This document shows, piece by piece, positions 18,107 to 26,772 of a DNA stretch of 64,000 nucleotides (within the stretch, counting starts at the first letter, position 1; each line of letters begins with the position of its first letter). The notes beneath the pieces are model-generated. The model did not search any database and was not told the origin of the DNA. It saw nothing but the letters and a program-made list of their open reading frames with translations. Origin of the DNA: Streptomyces sp. Tu6071 (lineage in GTDB: Bacteria > Actinomycetota > Actinomycetes > Streptomycetales > Streptomycetaceae). The translations under genes were made by a program, and so were the position numbers. The stretch lies in the NCBI RefSeq assembly GCF_000213055.1, contig NZ_CM001166.1:1-64000 (forward strand). Reading direction: 5' to 3'.

Positions 18107-18128
18107 CATGAACGCCAGGTGCATGTGG
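18107..18128. repeat. Half-element related to hairpins A and B
   Basis: CATGAACGCCAGGTGCATG differs by one inserted or changed position from the right arm of hairpin A and lies in the promoter region of the winged-helix operon. It is followed by GGGACGGGCTCATCAACATG, which resembles the loop and inner arm, so this may be a decayed third copy. Confidence 0.4.
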
Positions 18129-18306
18129 GACGCCTGAGGGACGGGCTCATCAACATGGACGCACCCCACCCCTTCAACGCGGGGCCGGACGGGTCCCGGA
18201 CGCCGGTCGAGGAATGCAAGAGCGTCAGAAGCCCACGAGGACCTCATGCCCGATTCCGGGAAGCCACCCCCCCCTCCCTCATGTACTCCACGTGCATTTA
18301 CCCGGT

Positions 18307-18348
18307 TCCTGGGAACTGGCAGGCAGATCCTGGGAACTGGCAGGCAGA
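18307..18348. repeat. Two perfect 21-bp tandem repeats
   Basis: TCCTGGGAACTGGCAGGCAG plus one A, repeated twice head to tail and followed by TCCCAGGATC, which can pair with the unit's GATCCTGGGA. The size and position upstream of RepL-like genes recall iterons, but only two copies exist. The rest of 18066-18950 shows no supported gene. Confidence 0.7.
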
Positions 18349-18950
18349 TCCCAGGATCGTGGTGTCCGACAACGTTTCAGCAGGTCGGAGGGGATTTCCT
18401 GGCGCCGCCCTCTAATACCTCCCGGAACACCGGCACGGCGGCCTTCACCCCTCGCAGCGACGCCAACGCATCTACCGCGCTTCGCCTGCGCGCGGGAACA
18501 CCAAGGCGCGTCGCGACGCCCCGCCCCCACATCCTGACGACGCACACCTCCTCACCCCCTTCGGCCCCAGCCACGGAAAGCACGCCAGGACGCGCCCGCA
18601 GCTCCCCTCGCGCCCGCACGTATGCCACCCGCACCACCCACTGACCGAACCAAGGAGCCCGTTAAGCCCCGCGCGCGGTTCGCCGCCCGTCCAGCATCCC
18701 GGCGGGCCCACCGTCGCACCGCAGGCCCCCCGGGGCCGAGGATGCGCCGGTCCTTCTGCGCGAAGAGCGCGAAGCACGACCTCCGCCCCTCGCGCAACGC
18801 CCCAGCACTCCACACGAGCCAGACCGAAGACGGTGTTCACGACGGGGCAGCATCCCCGAATATCCAGAACAAACCCGGTCGGCGAATTCGGCCCCCAGTG
18901 CGGCACGGGCGACCCGCCTGCTGGCGAAGCTCTTGGACGACGAGCCACTC

Positions 18951-19018
18951 CCATATGCACGTGGCGTGCATGAGTCCCGCGCAGAGAAACGGGACTCATG
19001 CACGCCACGTGCATATGG
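18951..19018 (-). terminator. Perfect 29-bp-arm hairpin B
   Basis: Arms of 29 bp match perfectly around the 10-nt loop CGCAGAGAAA. The inner part (GCATGAGTCCCG) matches hairpin A. It lies downstream, on the minus strand, of the gene remnant at 19052. It could terminate transcription or extrude as a cruciform. Confidence 0.75.
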
Positions 19019-19051
19019 AAAGATCAGAAACACTGCCTGCCGGTGGCCGGG

Positions 19052-19160
19052 TCAAGCGATGAAGCCGATGTTGGTGACGTACTCGTACTGGCCCCACTGC
19101 GAACCCAGGTCGACCACGACCTCGTCGACCCACCCGGCACCGGCGCAGGTTGAGGGTGCG
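19052..19160 (-). pseudogene. C-terminal remnant of the unknown gene, copy 2
   Basis: Reads GAGWVDEVVVDLGSQWGQYE followed by YVTNIGFIA to a stop, matching the last 28 codons of the remnant at 9913. Upstream, TLNLR in a different frame corresponds to ILNVR, so the copy has an internal deletion and frameshift. Confidence 0.5.
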
Positions 19161-19419
19161 GTCCGAAATCGTGAGCCCGGCCTCCCGGGCGGCGGCGAGC
19201 TGGCGGGGGCTGCCGGTGAGGGGGCGCAGAGGGGCCGTGAGGTGACGGCGGGTGGTGACCGGGGAGGCGACGAAGCCCGCGAGGCTGTCGAGGCCGCGGG
19301 GCGCGACGACGCTCTCGTGCACGGCGAGGCCCGCGCGCCACCGGAATATGCGCACGCCTGAGGGGTTGTAGCCGGTGCGGCATCGGGCCGTGCACGTGTC
19401 CACGTTTTCCGGAGGACTC

Positions 19420-20079
19420 ATGAAGATCGGCATTGTCGGCGCGGGACACATCGGCGGGAACCTCACCCGCCGTCTGACGGCGCTCGGGCATGACGTGAGC
19501 GTGGCCAATTCGCGTGGCCCACAGACGCTGTCCGAGCTCGCCGAGGAGACCGGGGCCACCGCGGTTCCCGTCGCCGAGGCGGGGCAGGGCGCGGACATCT
19601 TCGTGGTCACGATCCCGGTGAAGAACATCCCCGACCTGCCCGCCGGGCTCCTCGACGGCGCGACGGAGGGGTTCGTCCTCATCGACACCGGCAACTACTA
19701 CCCGCAGCGCGACGGCCGGATCGCCGGGATCGAGGACGAGGGCCTCACCGAGAGCCGATGGACCGAGCGTCAGCTCGGGCACCCGGTGGTGAAGGTCTTC
19801 AACGCCACCTACGCCCAGGACCTCCTGGACAAGCCGCGCCCCGCAGGCGCCGCCGACCGCATCGCCCTGCCCCTCACCGGTGACGACGAGGAGGCGAAGA
19901 AGACCGTGACGTCCCTGCTCGACGAACTCGGCTTCGACGCCGTCGACGCGGGCGGCCTCGACGAATCCTGGCGCCAGCAGCCCGGCACCCCGGTCTACGG
20001 GCTGGCCGCGGGCGCCGACGAGGTCGTCGCCGCGCTGGCCGCCGCCACCCCGGAGCGTCCAGCGCAATTCCGCGCCTGA
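19420..20079 (+). CDS. NAD(P)-binding oxidoreductase, F420-dependent NADP reductase family
   Basis: 219 residues from ATG 19420 with GGAGG 7 nt upstream. The N-terminus MKIGIVGAGHIGGNLTRRL is a Rossmann dinucleotide fold, and VKVFNATYAQDL plus PLTGDDEEAKKTVTSLLDEL match the NADPH-dependent F420 reductase and YrpA-like family. The enzyme could move hydride between NADP and F420 or reduce a small substrate. It is monocistronic and followed by a hairpin-type repeat. No signal or membrane segment is present. Confidence 0.82.
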   Translation: MKIGIVGAGHIGGNLTRRLTALGHDVSVANSRGPQTLSELAEETGATAVPVAEAGQGADIFVVTIPVKNIPDLPAGLLDGATEGFVLIDTGNYYPQRDGRIAGIEDEGLTESRWTERQLGHPVVKVFNATYAQDLLDKPRPAGAADRIALPLTGDDEEAKKTVTSLLDELGFDAVDAGGLDESWRQQPGTPVYGLAAGADEVVAALAAATPERPAQFRA

Positions 20080-20162
20080 CCACCCAGCCAGCACCTGCCG
20101 GTCCCGCCACGAGAAGACAGTGGCGGGACCCGAGCCCGCGCCCATACCGCCACCCACACCGC

Positions 20163-20200
20163 GCCCGCACCGCCGCCGCGCGGCTTCGCCGACGCGGCAG
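20163..20200. repeat. Hairpin repeat element, single copy
   Basis: GCCCGCACCGCCGCCGCGCG followed by GCTTCGCCGACGCGGCAG: one unit of the repeat family that is expanded at 31881, 40558 and 46000. The inverted halves CCGCCGCG and CGCGGC form a hairpin between two convergent genes, consistent with a terminator. Confidence 0.65.
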
Positions 20201-20275
20201 TTCGATCAGCCCCTCCGCTGCCTCTGCCGGGTCCCTCCTCGTCTGGTCCGTGCGCGTTCTTCGAGAGCTGGAGGA

Positions 20276-21385
20276 TCACTGTGCGGCGTGGGTGAGGTGT
20301 TGCAGAGCTTCGTGGATAAGAGCGCTGGCGTTCCCGGGCGCGTTGGTTTCGGTGCTTGTCTGGGTGATCGTGACGGCGTGTGTGGTGCGGGTGAGGTCTG
20401 CGCGGGCGATGAGCTGGTCGTGGTGGAGGAGGGGGCAGACGTAGTAGCCGTGCTCGCGCTTCGCGGCGGGTTTGTAGGCCTCCAGGGTGTGGGTGAAGCC
20501 GAAGAGGCGTTGGGTGCGGGGGCGGTTGAAGATGAGGTTGTCGAAGGGGCCGAGGAAGACGGGTGGGTCGTCTGCCGGGGCGGGTGGGGTGAGGGCGTCG
20601 GGGTGGGCCCAGGCCGGTTCGGTCCATCCTTCGACGGTGGCGGGCAGCAGTGGGGTGTGCGGGAGGAGAGCGGCGGTGGTGCGGGTGGAGATGCGGAGGT
20701 AGTCGGCGAGGTCGGCGGTGGTGGCGATGCCGAGGGCGCGGGCGGCGTGGGTGAGGAGGGCGGTGAGGCATTCCTCGTCGGTGAGGCGGTTGGTGTGCAG
20801 TGCGGTGGCCAGGTGGCGCTCGGGGAGGTCGAGGAGGCGTTGCCAGGTGGGGGTGCGGCGTACGCAGATCAGGTCTCCGGCCCAGAGCATGAACTCCACC
20901 GCGCGTTTGACGGGCCCCCAGCTCCAGCCGGTGGAGGGTTGTTCGCCCTCGGGGCGCAGGTCGCGGTGGGTGAGCGGGCCGCGGGAGCGGACGAGGTGGA
21001 GGATGCGTTCGCGTTCGGCGGGCGGGGGGTATTCGGGGCGGGCGCGGGAGGCGCGGCGGCGGAAGGCCCACAGGGGCCAGTCGCCGAGCGGGACCAGGGC
21101 GTGGGCGTGGGCGGGGTATTCGAAGGCGAGCGGTGGCGAGGCCTGGTCGAGGGCGGCGTCGATGCCGGCGAACGTGGCGTGGGGCAGGCGGGCGGCCAGG
21201 GTGAGCTGGTGGGCGCGGGCGAGGACGTTGATGGAGTCGAGCTGGACGATGCGGAGCCGGTCCAGGACGGCGGCGGGGGTGGCCTCGGCCAGTGGGGGGT
21301 TGAGGCCGGCGGCGGCGACGGCGACGCGGCGGGCCTCGGGGAGGGAGAGGCCGGTGACGGCTTCGGTGCCGCTGGTGGCGGTCAC
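20276..21385 (-). CDS. Winged-helix protein of the AlkZ/YcaQ DNA glycosylase family
   Basis: 369 residues from GTG 21385, overlapping the MFS stop by GTGA. The family signature is an N-terminal helix followed by QLDSINVLARAHQLTLAARL, whose Q-x-D motif is the catalytic element in AlkZ/YcaQ glycosylases. Later come EYPAHAHALVPLGDWPLWAF and GPFDNLIFNRPRTQRLFGF. Streptomyces AlkZ unhooks azinomycin crosslinks and is encoded in a biosynthetic cluster as self-resistance. As the last gene of a five-gene operon beside an exporter, this one could protect against a DNA-reactive product, though AlkZ relatives are also common outside clusters. Confidence 0.78.
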   Translation of the reverse strand: MTATSGTEAVTGLSLPEARRVAVAAAGLNPPLAEATPAAVLDRLRIVQLDSINVLARAHQLTLAARLPHATFAGIDAALDQASPPLAFEYPAHAHALVPLGDWPLWAFRRRASRARPEYPPPAERERILHLVRSRGPLTHRDLRPEGEQPSTGWSWGPVKRAVEFMLWAGDLICVRRTPTWQRLLDLPERHLATALHTNRLTDEECLTALLTHAARALGIATTADLADYLRISTRTTAALLPHTPLLPATVEGWTEPAWAHPDALTPPAPADDPPVFLGPFDNLIFNRPRTQRLFGFTHTLEAYKPAAKREHGYYVCPLLHHDQLIARADLTRTTHAVTITQTSTETNAPGNASALIHEALQHLTHAAQ

Positions 21386-22692
21386 GCGGTCGTGGCCGGT
21401 GCGTCGTTGGCGGGCACGTGTGGGGAGGTTTCGGGCACGGTGCTCTTCTCGGGGGCGGGGAGGAGGAGTGCGGTCAGGAGGCCGAGGGCGGCGCAGGCGG
21501 TGAGGACGGTCAGGGCGGTGGTGAAGCTGTTGTGGGCGGTGAGGGCGCCGATGACGGCGGCGACGACGCCGTTGGCCACGTCCGTGCTCGCGCCTACCCA
21601 CGTGTTGGCCTCGGTGCGGACGTCGTCGGTGGCGTGGGTGTCGATGAGGAGGAACGCGGTGATGAACAGCGGGGTGACGAACAAGCCGCTGAGCAGGAGG
21701 AGGAGGGCGAGGGCCCAGGGGGGGCGGGCGGCCAGGAGGAAGCAGGCGGGCAGCGCGAACCCTGCGGTCAGGAGCCGGTAGAGGGTCCAGGGGGCCAGGC
21801 GCTGGGTGGGCAGGAGGGCGTAGAGGAGGCCGCCGAGGACGCCGCCGGCGCTGGTGGCGGCGAGGAGGGGGCCGATGAGGGTGGTGGCGTGCTCGTGCTG
21901 GCTGTAGGCGGGGACGTAGATGCTGGTCCCGCCGAACAGGGTGCCCATGACGAGCATGGGGATCATGATCCCGATGATGCGGGGCTGGGCGAGTGGCCCG
22001 AGCCAGCGGTGCGCGCGCCGCGCGCGCTCGCTCCGCCCGGCCTGCGCGGCGGGGGGTTTGGTGGGGGTGAGGCCCCAGAGGCGGGCGGCGGTGAGGTAGA
22101 GGGCGATGACGGTGAGGTAGAGGGCGGTGGCGCTTTCGTAGGCGGCCACGGGGCCGAGCCAGGTGATGAGGACTCCGGCGGTCAGGGGGGCGACGACGAA
22201 GCCGGCTTCTTCGAGGATGCTGTCGGCCGAGTGGACCGTCTTGAGCTGGGTGGGTGTGGTGACCAGGCGCCGCCAGGAGGAACGCAGGGCGGCGTTGAGG
22301 GGCGGGTTGGTGAGGTTGGCGGCGAGGACGAGGAGGAGGGTCGTCCACCAGGGCCAGCGGGCGGCGACGCTCCCGGCGGCGGTCGCGGTCAGGGTCATCG
22401 TGGCGGTGCCCATGATCAGGAGGGCGTGGCGGTGGCCGAAGCGGTCGAGGGCGCGGCCACGCAGGGGGACCAGGAGGGCCAGGACGAGGGTGGTGGTGCC
22501 GCCGACGAGTCCGGCGCGCGCGTACCCGTAGCGGTCGGCGAGCGCCAGGAGCAGCGCGATGGGAAGTACGGCCGCGGTCGTCCGGGCCGCGAACGCGAGC
22601 GCGAGGAGCGGCGCGACGGGGCGGCGGGCGAGGACCGGCCAGCCGCTCGGGGCCTGCGGGGTGGGGGTCGCGGCGGCGGGAGTGGGGGTCAT
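21382..22692 (-). CDS. MFS transporter
   Basis: 436 residues with about 12 hydrophobic helices separated by a basic central loop (SERARRAHRW). The signature-like loop PLRGRALDRFGHRHALL lies after TM2. A drug/metabolite efflux role is most likely. It begins in an ATGA overlap with the stop of the upstream gene and ends in a GTGA overlap with the AlkZ-like gene, so all three are translationally coupled. The context suggests export of whatever the operon modifies or makes. Confidence 0.85.
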   Translation of the reverse strand: MTPTPAAATPTPQAPSGWPVLARRPVAPLLALAFAARTTAAVLPIALLLALADRYGYARAGLVGGTTTLVLALLVPLRGRALDRFGHRHALLIMGTATMTLTATAAGSVAARWPWWTTLLLVLAANLTNPPLNAALRSSWRRLVTTPTQLKTVHSADSILEEAGFVVAPLTAGVLITWLGPVAAYESATALYLTVIALYLTAARLWGLTPTKPPAAQAGRSERARRAHRWLGPLAQPRIIGIMIPMLVMGTLFGGTSIYVPAYSQHEHATTLIGPLLAATSAGGVLGGLLYALLPTQRLAPWTLYRLLTAGFALPACFLLAARPPWALALLLLLSGLFVTPLFITAFLLIDTHATDDVRTEANTWVGASTDVANGVVAAVIGALTAHNSFTTALTVLTACAALGLLTALLLPAPEKSTVPETSPHVPANDAPATTA

Positions 22693-23459
22693 GAGGCGTC
22701 CAGGATCGTGGTGTTGGGCGCAGCGACCGGTGCGGCCGGCCCGGCGGGGTCGGGTGGGCTCGACGCGGGTGCGGGGGGCGCGGCGGTGAGGGGGGTGGTG
22801 GTGCTGGTGGCGCGGAGGGTGTCGGGGTGCAGCAGCACGAGGCGCGCGACGGGCTGCTCGCGGCGGACGGCGACGGGGTGGGTGGGGTGGATGGCGATGC
22901 TGATGTCCGTCATGGTGTTCACGGTCTTCGCGCCGATGATCCCGACGGGGACGTGGAGGCCGGGCAGGGGCGGGTCCAGGGGCAGGACCATGAGGAAGTA
23001 CGGCTGCGGGAGGCGGACCGCGACGCCGAGATGCCACTCCACGGTGCCCTGTCCGTTGGGCAGGAACATCGCCTCCCACTGCCCGCTGGAGTTGCGGAAG
23101 TCGTAGCGGCGCAGCCAGCTTCCGCCCTGGTCGGGAACGGCGATCCAGTCGGGGCCGCGGCGCCACATCTGCCCGCCGCCCGCGCGGCGGCTCACCGCTC
23201 TGACGTCCTCGTCCTCGGGCACGGCGACGTCCGTGTCCGACAGCGGCGTCAGGGTCGCGGTGACCGGGGAGCGCACCACCCAGCCGAGATCCTGGCCGAG
23301 CGCCCACGGCGGGCAGTCCGCGGGCAGCCGGGCGATCCGCGCGTGCCGGAAATGCGCCGCGTACAGGTCGCGCTCCGACCGGGCGGCCGCCCGGTCGGTA
23401 CGCGGCTTGTCGGGCGGCAGGCTCCACGGGTAGAGCGCGGTGAACGCGACATCAACCAT
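22689..23459 (-). CDS. Unknown protein, possible DUF6065-like
   Basis: 256 residues. The core includes LPADCPPWALGQDLGWVVRS, FLPNGQGTVEWHLGVAVRL and DISIAIHPTHPVAVRREQPV, giving a beta-rich domain; the last 40 residues are Pro/Ala-rich and probably disordered. The pattern of a glycine-rich strand, a G-W segment and a late HPTHPV block recalls DUF6065-like proteins of natural-product loci, but I cannot confirm this. ATG 23459 has GAGGAG upstream. The 132-bp gap before it contains no credible precursor peptide. Confidence 0.6.
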   Translation of the reverse strand: MVDVAFTALYPWSLPPDKPRTDRAAARSERDLYAAHFRHARIARLPADCPPWALGQDLGWVVRSPVTATLTPLSDTDVAVPEDEDVRAVSRRAGGGQMWRRGPDWIAVPDQGGSWLRRYDFRNSSGQWEAMFLPNGQGTVEWHLGVAVRLPQPYFLMVLPLDPPLPGLHVPVGIIGAKTVNTMTDISIAIHPTHPVAVRREQPVARLVLLHPDTLRATSTTTPLTAAPPAPASSPPDPAGPAAPVAAPNTTILDAS

Positions 23460-23591
23460 GAGGGCTCCTCGAAGTGCGCGCGGCGAATGGACAACGAGTC
23501 AGGACCAGCGGGGGACATGGGGGCGCCCGCCCCGGGCGCGGCGCGATCGGCGGCGCGTCGCGCCAGGAGCGGGCGCGGGGACGGGGGCGGG

Positions 23592-24644
23592 TCAGGTGGT
23601 GAGGCGCTCGGTGCGGCGCTGGCGTTCCTGCTCGGGCAGGGTGTCGAGGTCGAACATCGTCACCGAGCAGGGGCCGAAGCCGACGTAGAGGGGCTCGGTG
23701 TCGAAGACGCCCTCCTCGCGGTCGAGAGGCGCGCTGCCGAGGTCGATGACGGTGAGGGTGTTGGGGTCGTAGTCGAGCTCCGGGGCCACCGCGCGCAGGT
23801 TCGTGCGGGAGAAGTTCGTGACGTACGCGGTGGAGTCGGCGGGGTCGACGACGAGGCCGCGGGGGCCGCCGCCGACGGGGATGTGCCGGGTAACGGCGAG
23901 GGTGTCGACGTCGATGACGTAGACCCGGCTGATGGACTCGACCGTGATCAGCGCGTGGCGCCCGTCCGGGGAGAAGGCCACCCCACGGCCGCCGATGAAG
24001 CCGACGTCGACACGGTGGGTCTCGTGGGTGGCGGTGTCGATCACCGTCACGTAGGTGGCCTGCGTGTTCGCGACGAACACCCTGCGACCGGAGGGGTCGA
24101 TGCCGAGGCTGTAGGGGTGGGCCTTCGCGTCGACGGGAATCCGCGCGACCTCGGTGACCCCGGCGGCGTCCTGCCGTTCCACCAGCGCCGTGAGGTCGAG
24201 CTTGCTCACGTAGCCGGCGCCCCACACGCACACCCACGCACTCCGGCCGTCCGCGCTGATCCCCATGTGCCGCGGGTCGCGGCCCACCGGCACCTGGTGG
24301 ATCTCGACGTTCAGCTCGAGGTCGACGATGCTGACGGTGTCGGAGCCGGAGTTGGAGACGAGCAGGTACGTGTCGCCGGGCAGCAGCCCCTGGCCGCGCG
24401 GGCCGTGCCCGACCTCGATCCGCCGCACCTCGGTGTGGGCGACCGGGTCGATCTCGCTGATCGTGTTCTGCGAGGTGTTGCACACGAACCCGCGCCCGGA
24501 CCTCGTGAACTTCACGCCGCCGCGCGGCGCGTTGCCGACCCGGATCTGGTCGATCCGCCGGTGCTCGCCAGGCCCGGCCTTCGCCACGACCGAGATCGTG
24601 CCGTCGTCGGTGTCGGTCGAGAAGAACTCGACGTTACGTGCCAT
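23592..24644 (-). CDS. YVTN-type seven-bladed beta-propeller protein
   Basis: 350 residues with repeated 40-residue blades of the type SNSGSDTVSIVDLELNVEI, VANTQATYVTVIDTATHETH and VGGGPRGLVVDPADSTAYVT. No signal peptide is present, so it is cytoplasmic, unlike many YncE relatives. Propellers of this kind bind ligands or proteins; some are enzymes. It is the second gene of the operon after the 2OG oxygenase and before the unknown protein, so it could be a scaffold or tailoring factor. A cysteine in GFGPCSVTMF sits near the last blade. Confidence 0.82.
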   Translation of the reverse strand: MARNVEFFSTDTDDGTISVVAKAGPGEHRRIDQIRVGNAPRGGVKFTRSGRGFVCNTSQNTISEIDPVAHTEVRRIEVGHGPRGQGLLPGDTYLLVSNSGSDTVSIVDLELNVEIHQVPVGRDPRHMGISADGRSAWVCVWGAGYVSKLDLTALVERQDAAGVTEVARIPVDAKAHPYSLGIDPSGRRVFVANTQATYVTVIDTATHETHRVDVGFIGGRGVAFSPDGRHALITVESISRVYVIDVDTLAVTRHIPVGGGPRGLVVDPADSTAYVTNFSRTNLRAVAPELDYDPNTLTVIDLGSAPLDREEGVFDTEPLYVGFGPCSVTMFDLDTLPEQERQRRTERLTT

Positions 24645-24696
24645 GCCGTACTCCCTGTTTCCGATTTTCCCGTGGAAGGGACTGCGCCGCTGTATC

Positions 24697-25401
24697 TCAG
24701 CCGCGATGGAGCGAGTAGTTCAGGTTCCAGGAAAGGGAAATACGCACCTCGTCGTCCTGGAATTCGGGCACCTCGTGACGCAGCCACCCCGGAATGATCA
24801 CGAGGTCGCCGGGTGAGCAGGAGAGCCGCATCCGCTGGTCCTCCCCCGCGAAGACGATCCCCGCATCGAAGTAGCCCACGGGGCGGGGATCGAGCAGGTC
24901 CAGCTCACACACACCGGGAGCGGTCAGGTAGTAGATCGCCGACCAGGCCGTGTTCGGGTGGAAGTGCGCCGCATGCCGGTCACCCGCCCGGTACACGCTC
25001 GCCCAGCTCCGCGACGCCACGATCCCCGCCGCCCGCACCCCCGCACCCTCGCCCTCCCGGCCCGCCGAGCGCGCGAACGCCTCCCCCAGCGGGACGCCGG
25101 CCAGCTTCTCCACCAGCTGACGCGTCATCCGGCCGACCCAGCCCGTCAGCGCGTCCAGCTCCGCCACACCCCATGTGGTCAGGTCCCGGGAGGTCTCCTG
25201 CTTGTAGCCGAACACCTTCCCCTCCCCCAGGCGGGAGAGGACCGCCTCGGTGAGGACATCCCGCACGGCTGCGGCCTCCGGGTACGGGCACCGCGCCACG
25301 GGCGTGGCGAACGCCTGCATCAACGACGCCCGTGCCTGAGGCCGGCCCGGCGGGGCCACAGGACAAGGAAAGGCAGGGGAATTCATCGCGGACGCCGACA
25401 T
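24697..25401 (-). CDS. 2OG-Fe(II) oxygenase
   Basis: 234 residues from ATG 25401 with GGGAG upstream. The double-stranded beta-helix carries the iron motif: RHAAHFHPNTAWSAIYYL supplies the first histidine (HxH/HPN type) and GDLVIIPGWLRHEVPEF the distal histidine. RISLSWNLNY holds the Arg that binds 2-oxoglutarate. It should hydroxylate or otherwise oxidise a substrate with O2 and 2-oxoglutarate. The pattern fits the small 2OG-FeII_Oxy_5-type family. As first gene of the operon it probably defines its chemistry. The 440 bp upstream (25402-25839) hold only a hairpin repeat. Confidence 0.82.
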   Translation of the reverse strand: MSASAMNSPAFPCPVAPPGRPQARASLMQAFATPVARCPYPEAAAVRDVLTEAVLSRLGEGKVFGYKQETSRDLTTWGVAELDALTGWVGRMTRQLVEKLAGVPLGEAFARSAGREGEGAGVRAAGIVASRSWASVYRAGDRHAAHFHPNTAWSAIYYLTAPGVCELDLLDPRPVGYFDAGIVFAGEDQRMRLSCSPGDLVIIPGWLRHEVPEFQDDEVRISLSWNLNYSLHRG

Positions 25402-25725
25402 GAGACTCCCGGGAAAAACGCAACGGATCAGGCACCGGATGCCGATATTCGACGCACATTCCCCACGCCACAAGAGGAGCCGACTTCAGGCCCGAGCTCC
25501 AGCAGAAACCCACCCCAGAGAAGAAACGTTCTTGCTAAGCGCAGCGAATAACCCTCCGCCAAGCAAATCGCCCACGCATTCGCCCGCCCCTCAACACAGC
25601 GTCAGGCGCTGCCTACCACCAAAACGCAACCCCCACCTGCAGCACCACAGAGAAAACCTGCCCCGCACGGGAGCAGAAGCGGCGCAGCCACAGGCGCACA
25701 GCACCGGCACCCGCAAGGTCCCCGG

Positions 25726-25790
25726 CCCCGCACCGCCGCCGCCCCGCGCGAGCCCGCACCGCCGCCGCGCGGCTTCGCCGGCGCGGCGGC
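25726..25790. repeat. Hairpin repeat element, two units
   Basis: Two head-to-tail CCCGCACCGCCGCCG units separated by CCCCGCGCGAG, ending in the hairpin CCGCCGCGCGGCTTCGCCGG plus CGCGGCGG. It is intergenic, upstream of the 2OG operon and downstream of the gene ending at 25840. Confidence 0.7.
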
Positions 25791-25839
25791 TTGAGGCTGT
25801 TAGCCCGCGGAACAGGAGCGGGCCAGTTTTCCTGGGCGG

Positions 25840-26498
25840 TCAGCCGTACAGGCTGACATCACCGAGATGCGCCAGCAACGAGCGCGCGCCGTTCTCGCTG
25901 ACGACCAGCGCAACGGCCGCATCGTGTCGGTCGGTGTCGTTCAGGGCCTTCTGCGCGGGCCACCGGCCGGCCTGCTTCGCAGCGACCTGCATGAGGTGCG
26001 CGGCGCGTGCCGCAGCGAGTGGTGACGACCTGGTCAGCTTCTCGATCTCGTCCGTGAGGCGCCCGAGGAGATCGGAGACCACCGTGGGCAGCGCGATGGT
26101 CGCGAGGCGCACCTCTTCGGTGTGAGCGTCCCAATCCACTACACAGTTGTCCGCTGCGTTGGCTCCGGCGAGTTGCAGTTCCCGGTCGCCGATCTTCCCC
26201 AGTCCAGCACGTGCGCGGGCCCGGTCCAGCCGCACGCACAGGCTCCCCGCAGCGCAGCGGCGCGCGGCCCGTAGGGGTACCTGCCGATGTACACGCTCCA
26301 CTGAGCCACCTCGCTGTGATGAGCGCTGCTCTCCGAGCCGAAGAAAACAGGTGGTGGGACCGTGCCGTCCTCAAGCAGAACACCGACCCATCCCTCGTGC
26401 TCGGAGCCGAACTCCGGGTCCGTCCACGTCTCCCGCTCCACCACAACTTCCTCCACCCGCCGCTCGCCACCCGCGCTACAGATACGGTGCTCCGACAA
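25840..26498 (-). pseudogene. Conserved hypothetical gene with a one-base frameshift
   Basis: The minus strand from TTG 26498 (GGAGGG upstream) reads LSEHRICSAGGERRVEEVVV ... RYPYGPRAAALRGACACGWT to about 26200. It then continues in another frame with KIGDRELQLAGANAADNCVV ... LLAHLGDVSLYG. Adding one base near 26197, so that GACTGGGGAAG becomes GACTGGGAGAAG, restores a single 220-residue frame. The gene is either freshly broken or carries a sequencing error. No function is recognised; the C-terminal half is helical. Confidence 0.6.
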
Positions 26499-26772
26499 TG
26501 CCCCCTCCCAGCCGCCGCCGCCCCAAAAACCAGAAAGTCGCCGCCCGCTCCGAGCCCGCACGCCGCTCTCGAGGGAACAGGCGAGCGCACCAGAGGCGAC
26601 GACCGCGTCGGCGGATGACTGTTTCGCCGCGACGGCGTTGGTGCCGTTGGAGATGGCGATCAGGATCCGCTGGGAGAACTCGTGGGCAAGCGCGGCCTCA
26701 GTGCCCGGGCCGCTGCCTCGTCTGTGAGACACCGGCCCGGGCCGGAGGCGACTGCGCCTTGGGCGGGGGTGG

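Noticed and set aside
18377..18637. Minus-strand 86-codon ORF between the two hairpins
   Set aside because: Start is in a run of GTG codons with weak ribosome site, and the product has no recognisable pattern; left unannotated.
18951..19018. Linear-replicon telomere palindrome
   Set aside because: Only isolated hairpins are present, without the cluster of tightly packed palindromes or a nearby tap/tpg pair seen at Streptomyces telomeres.
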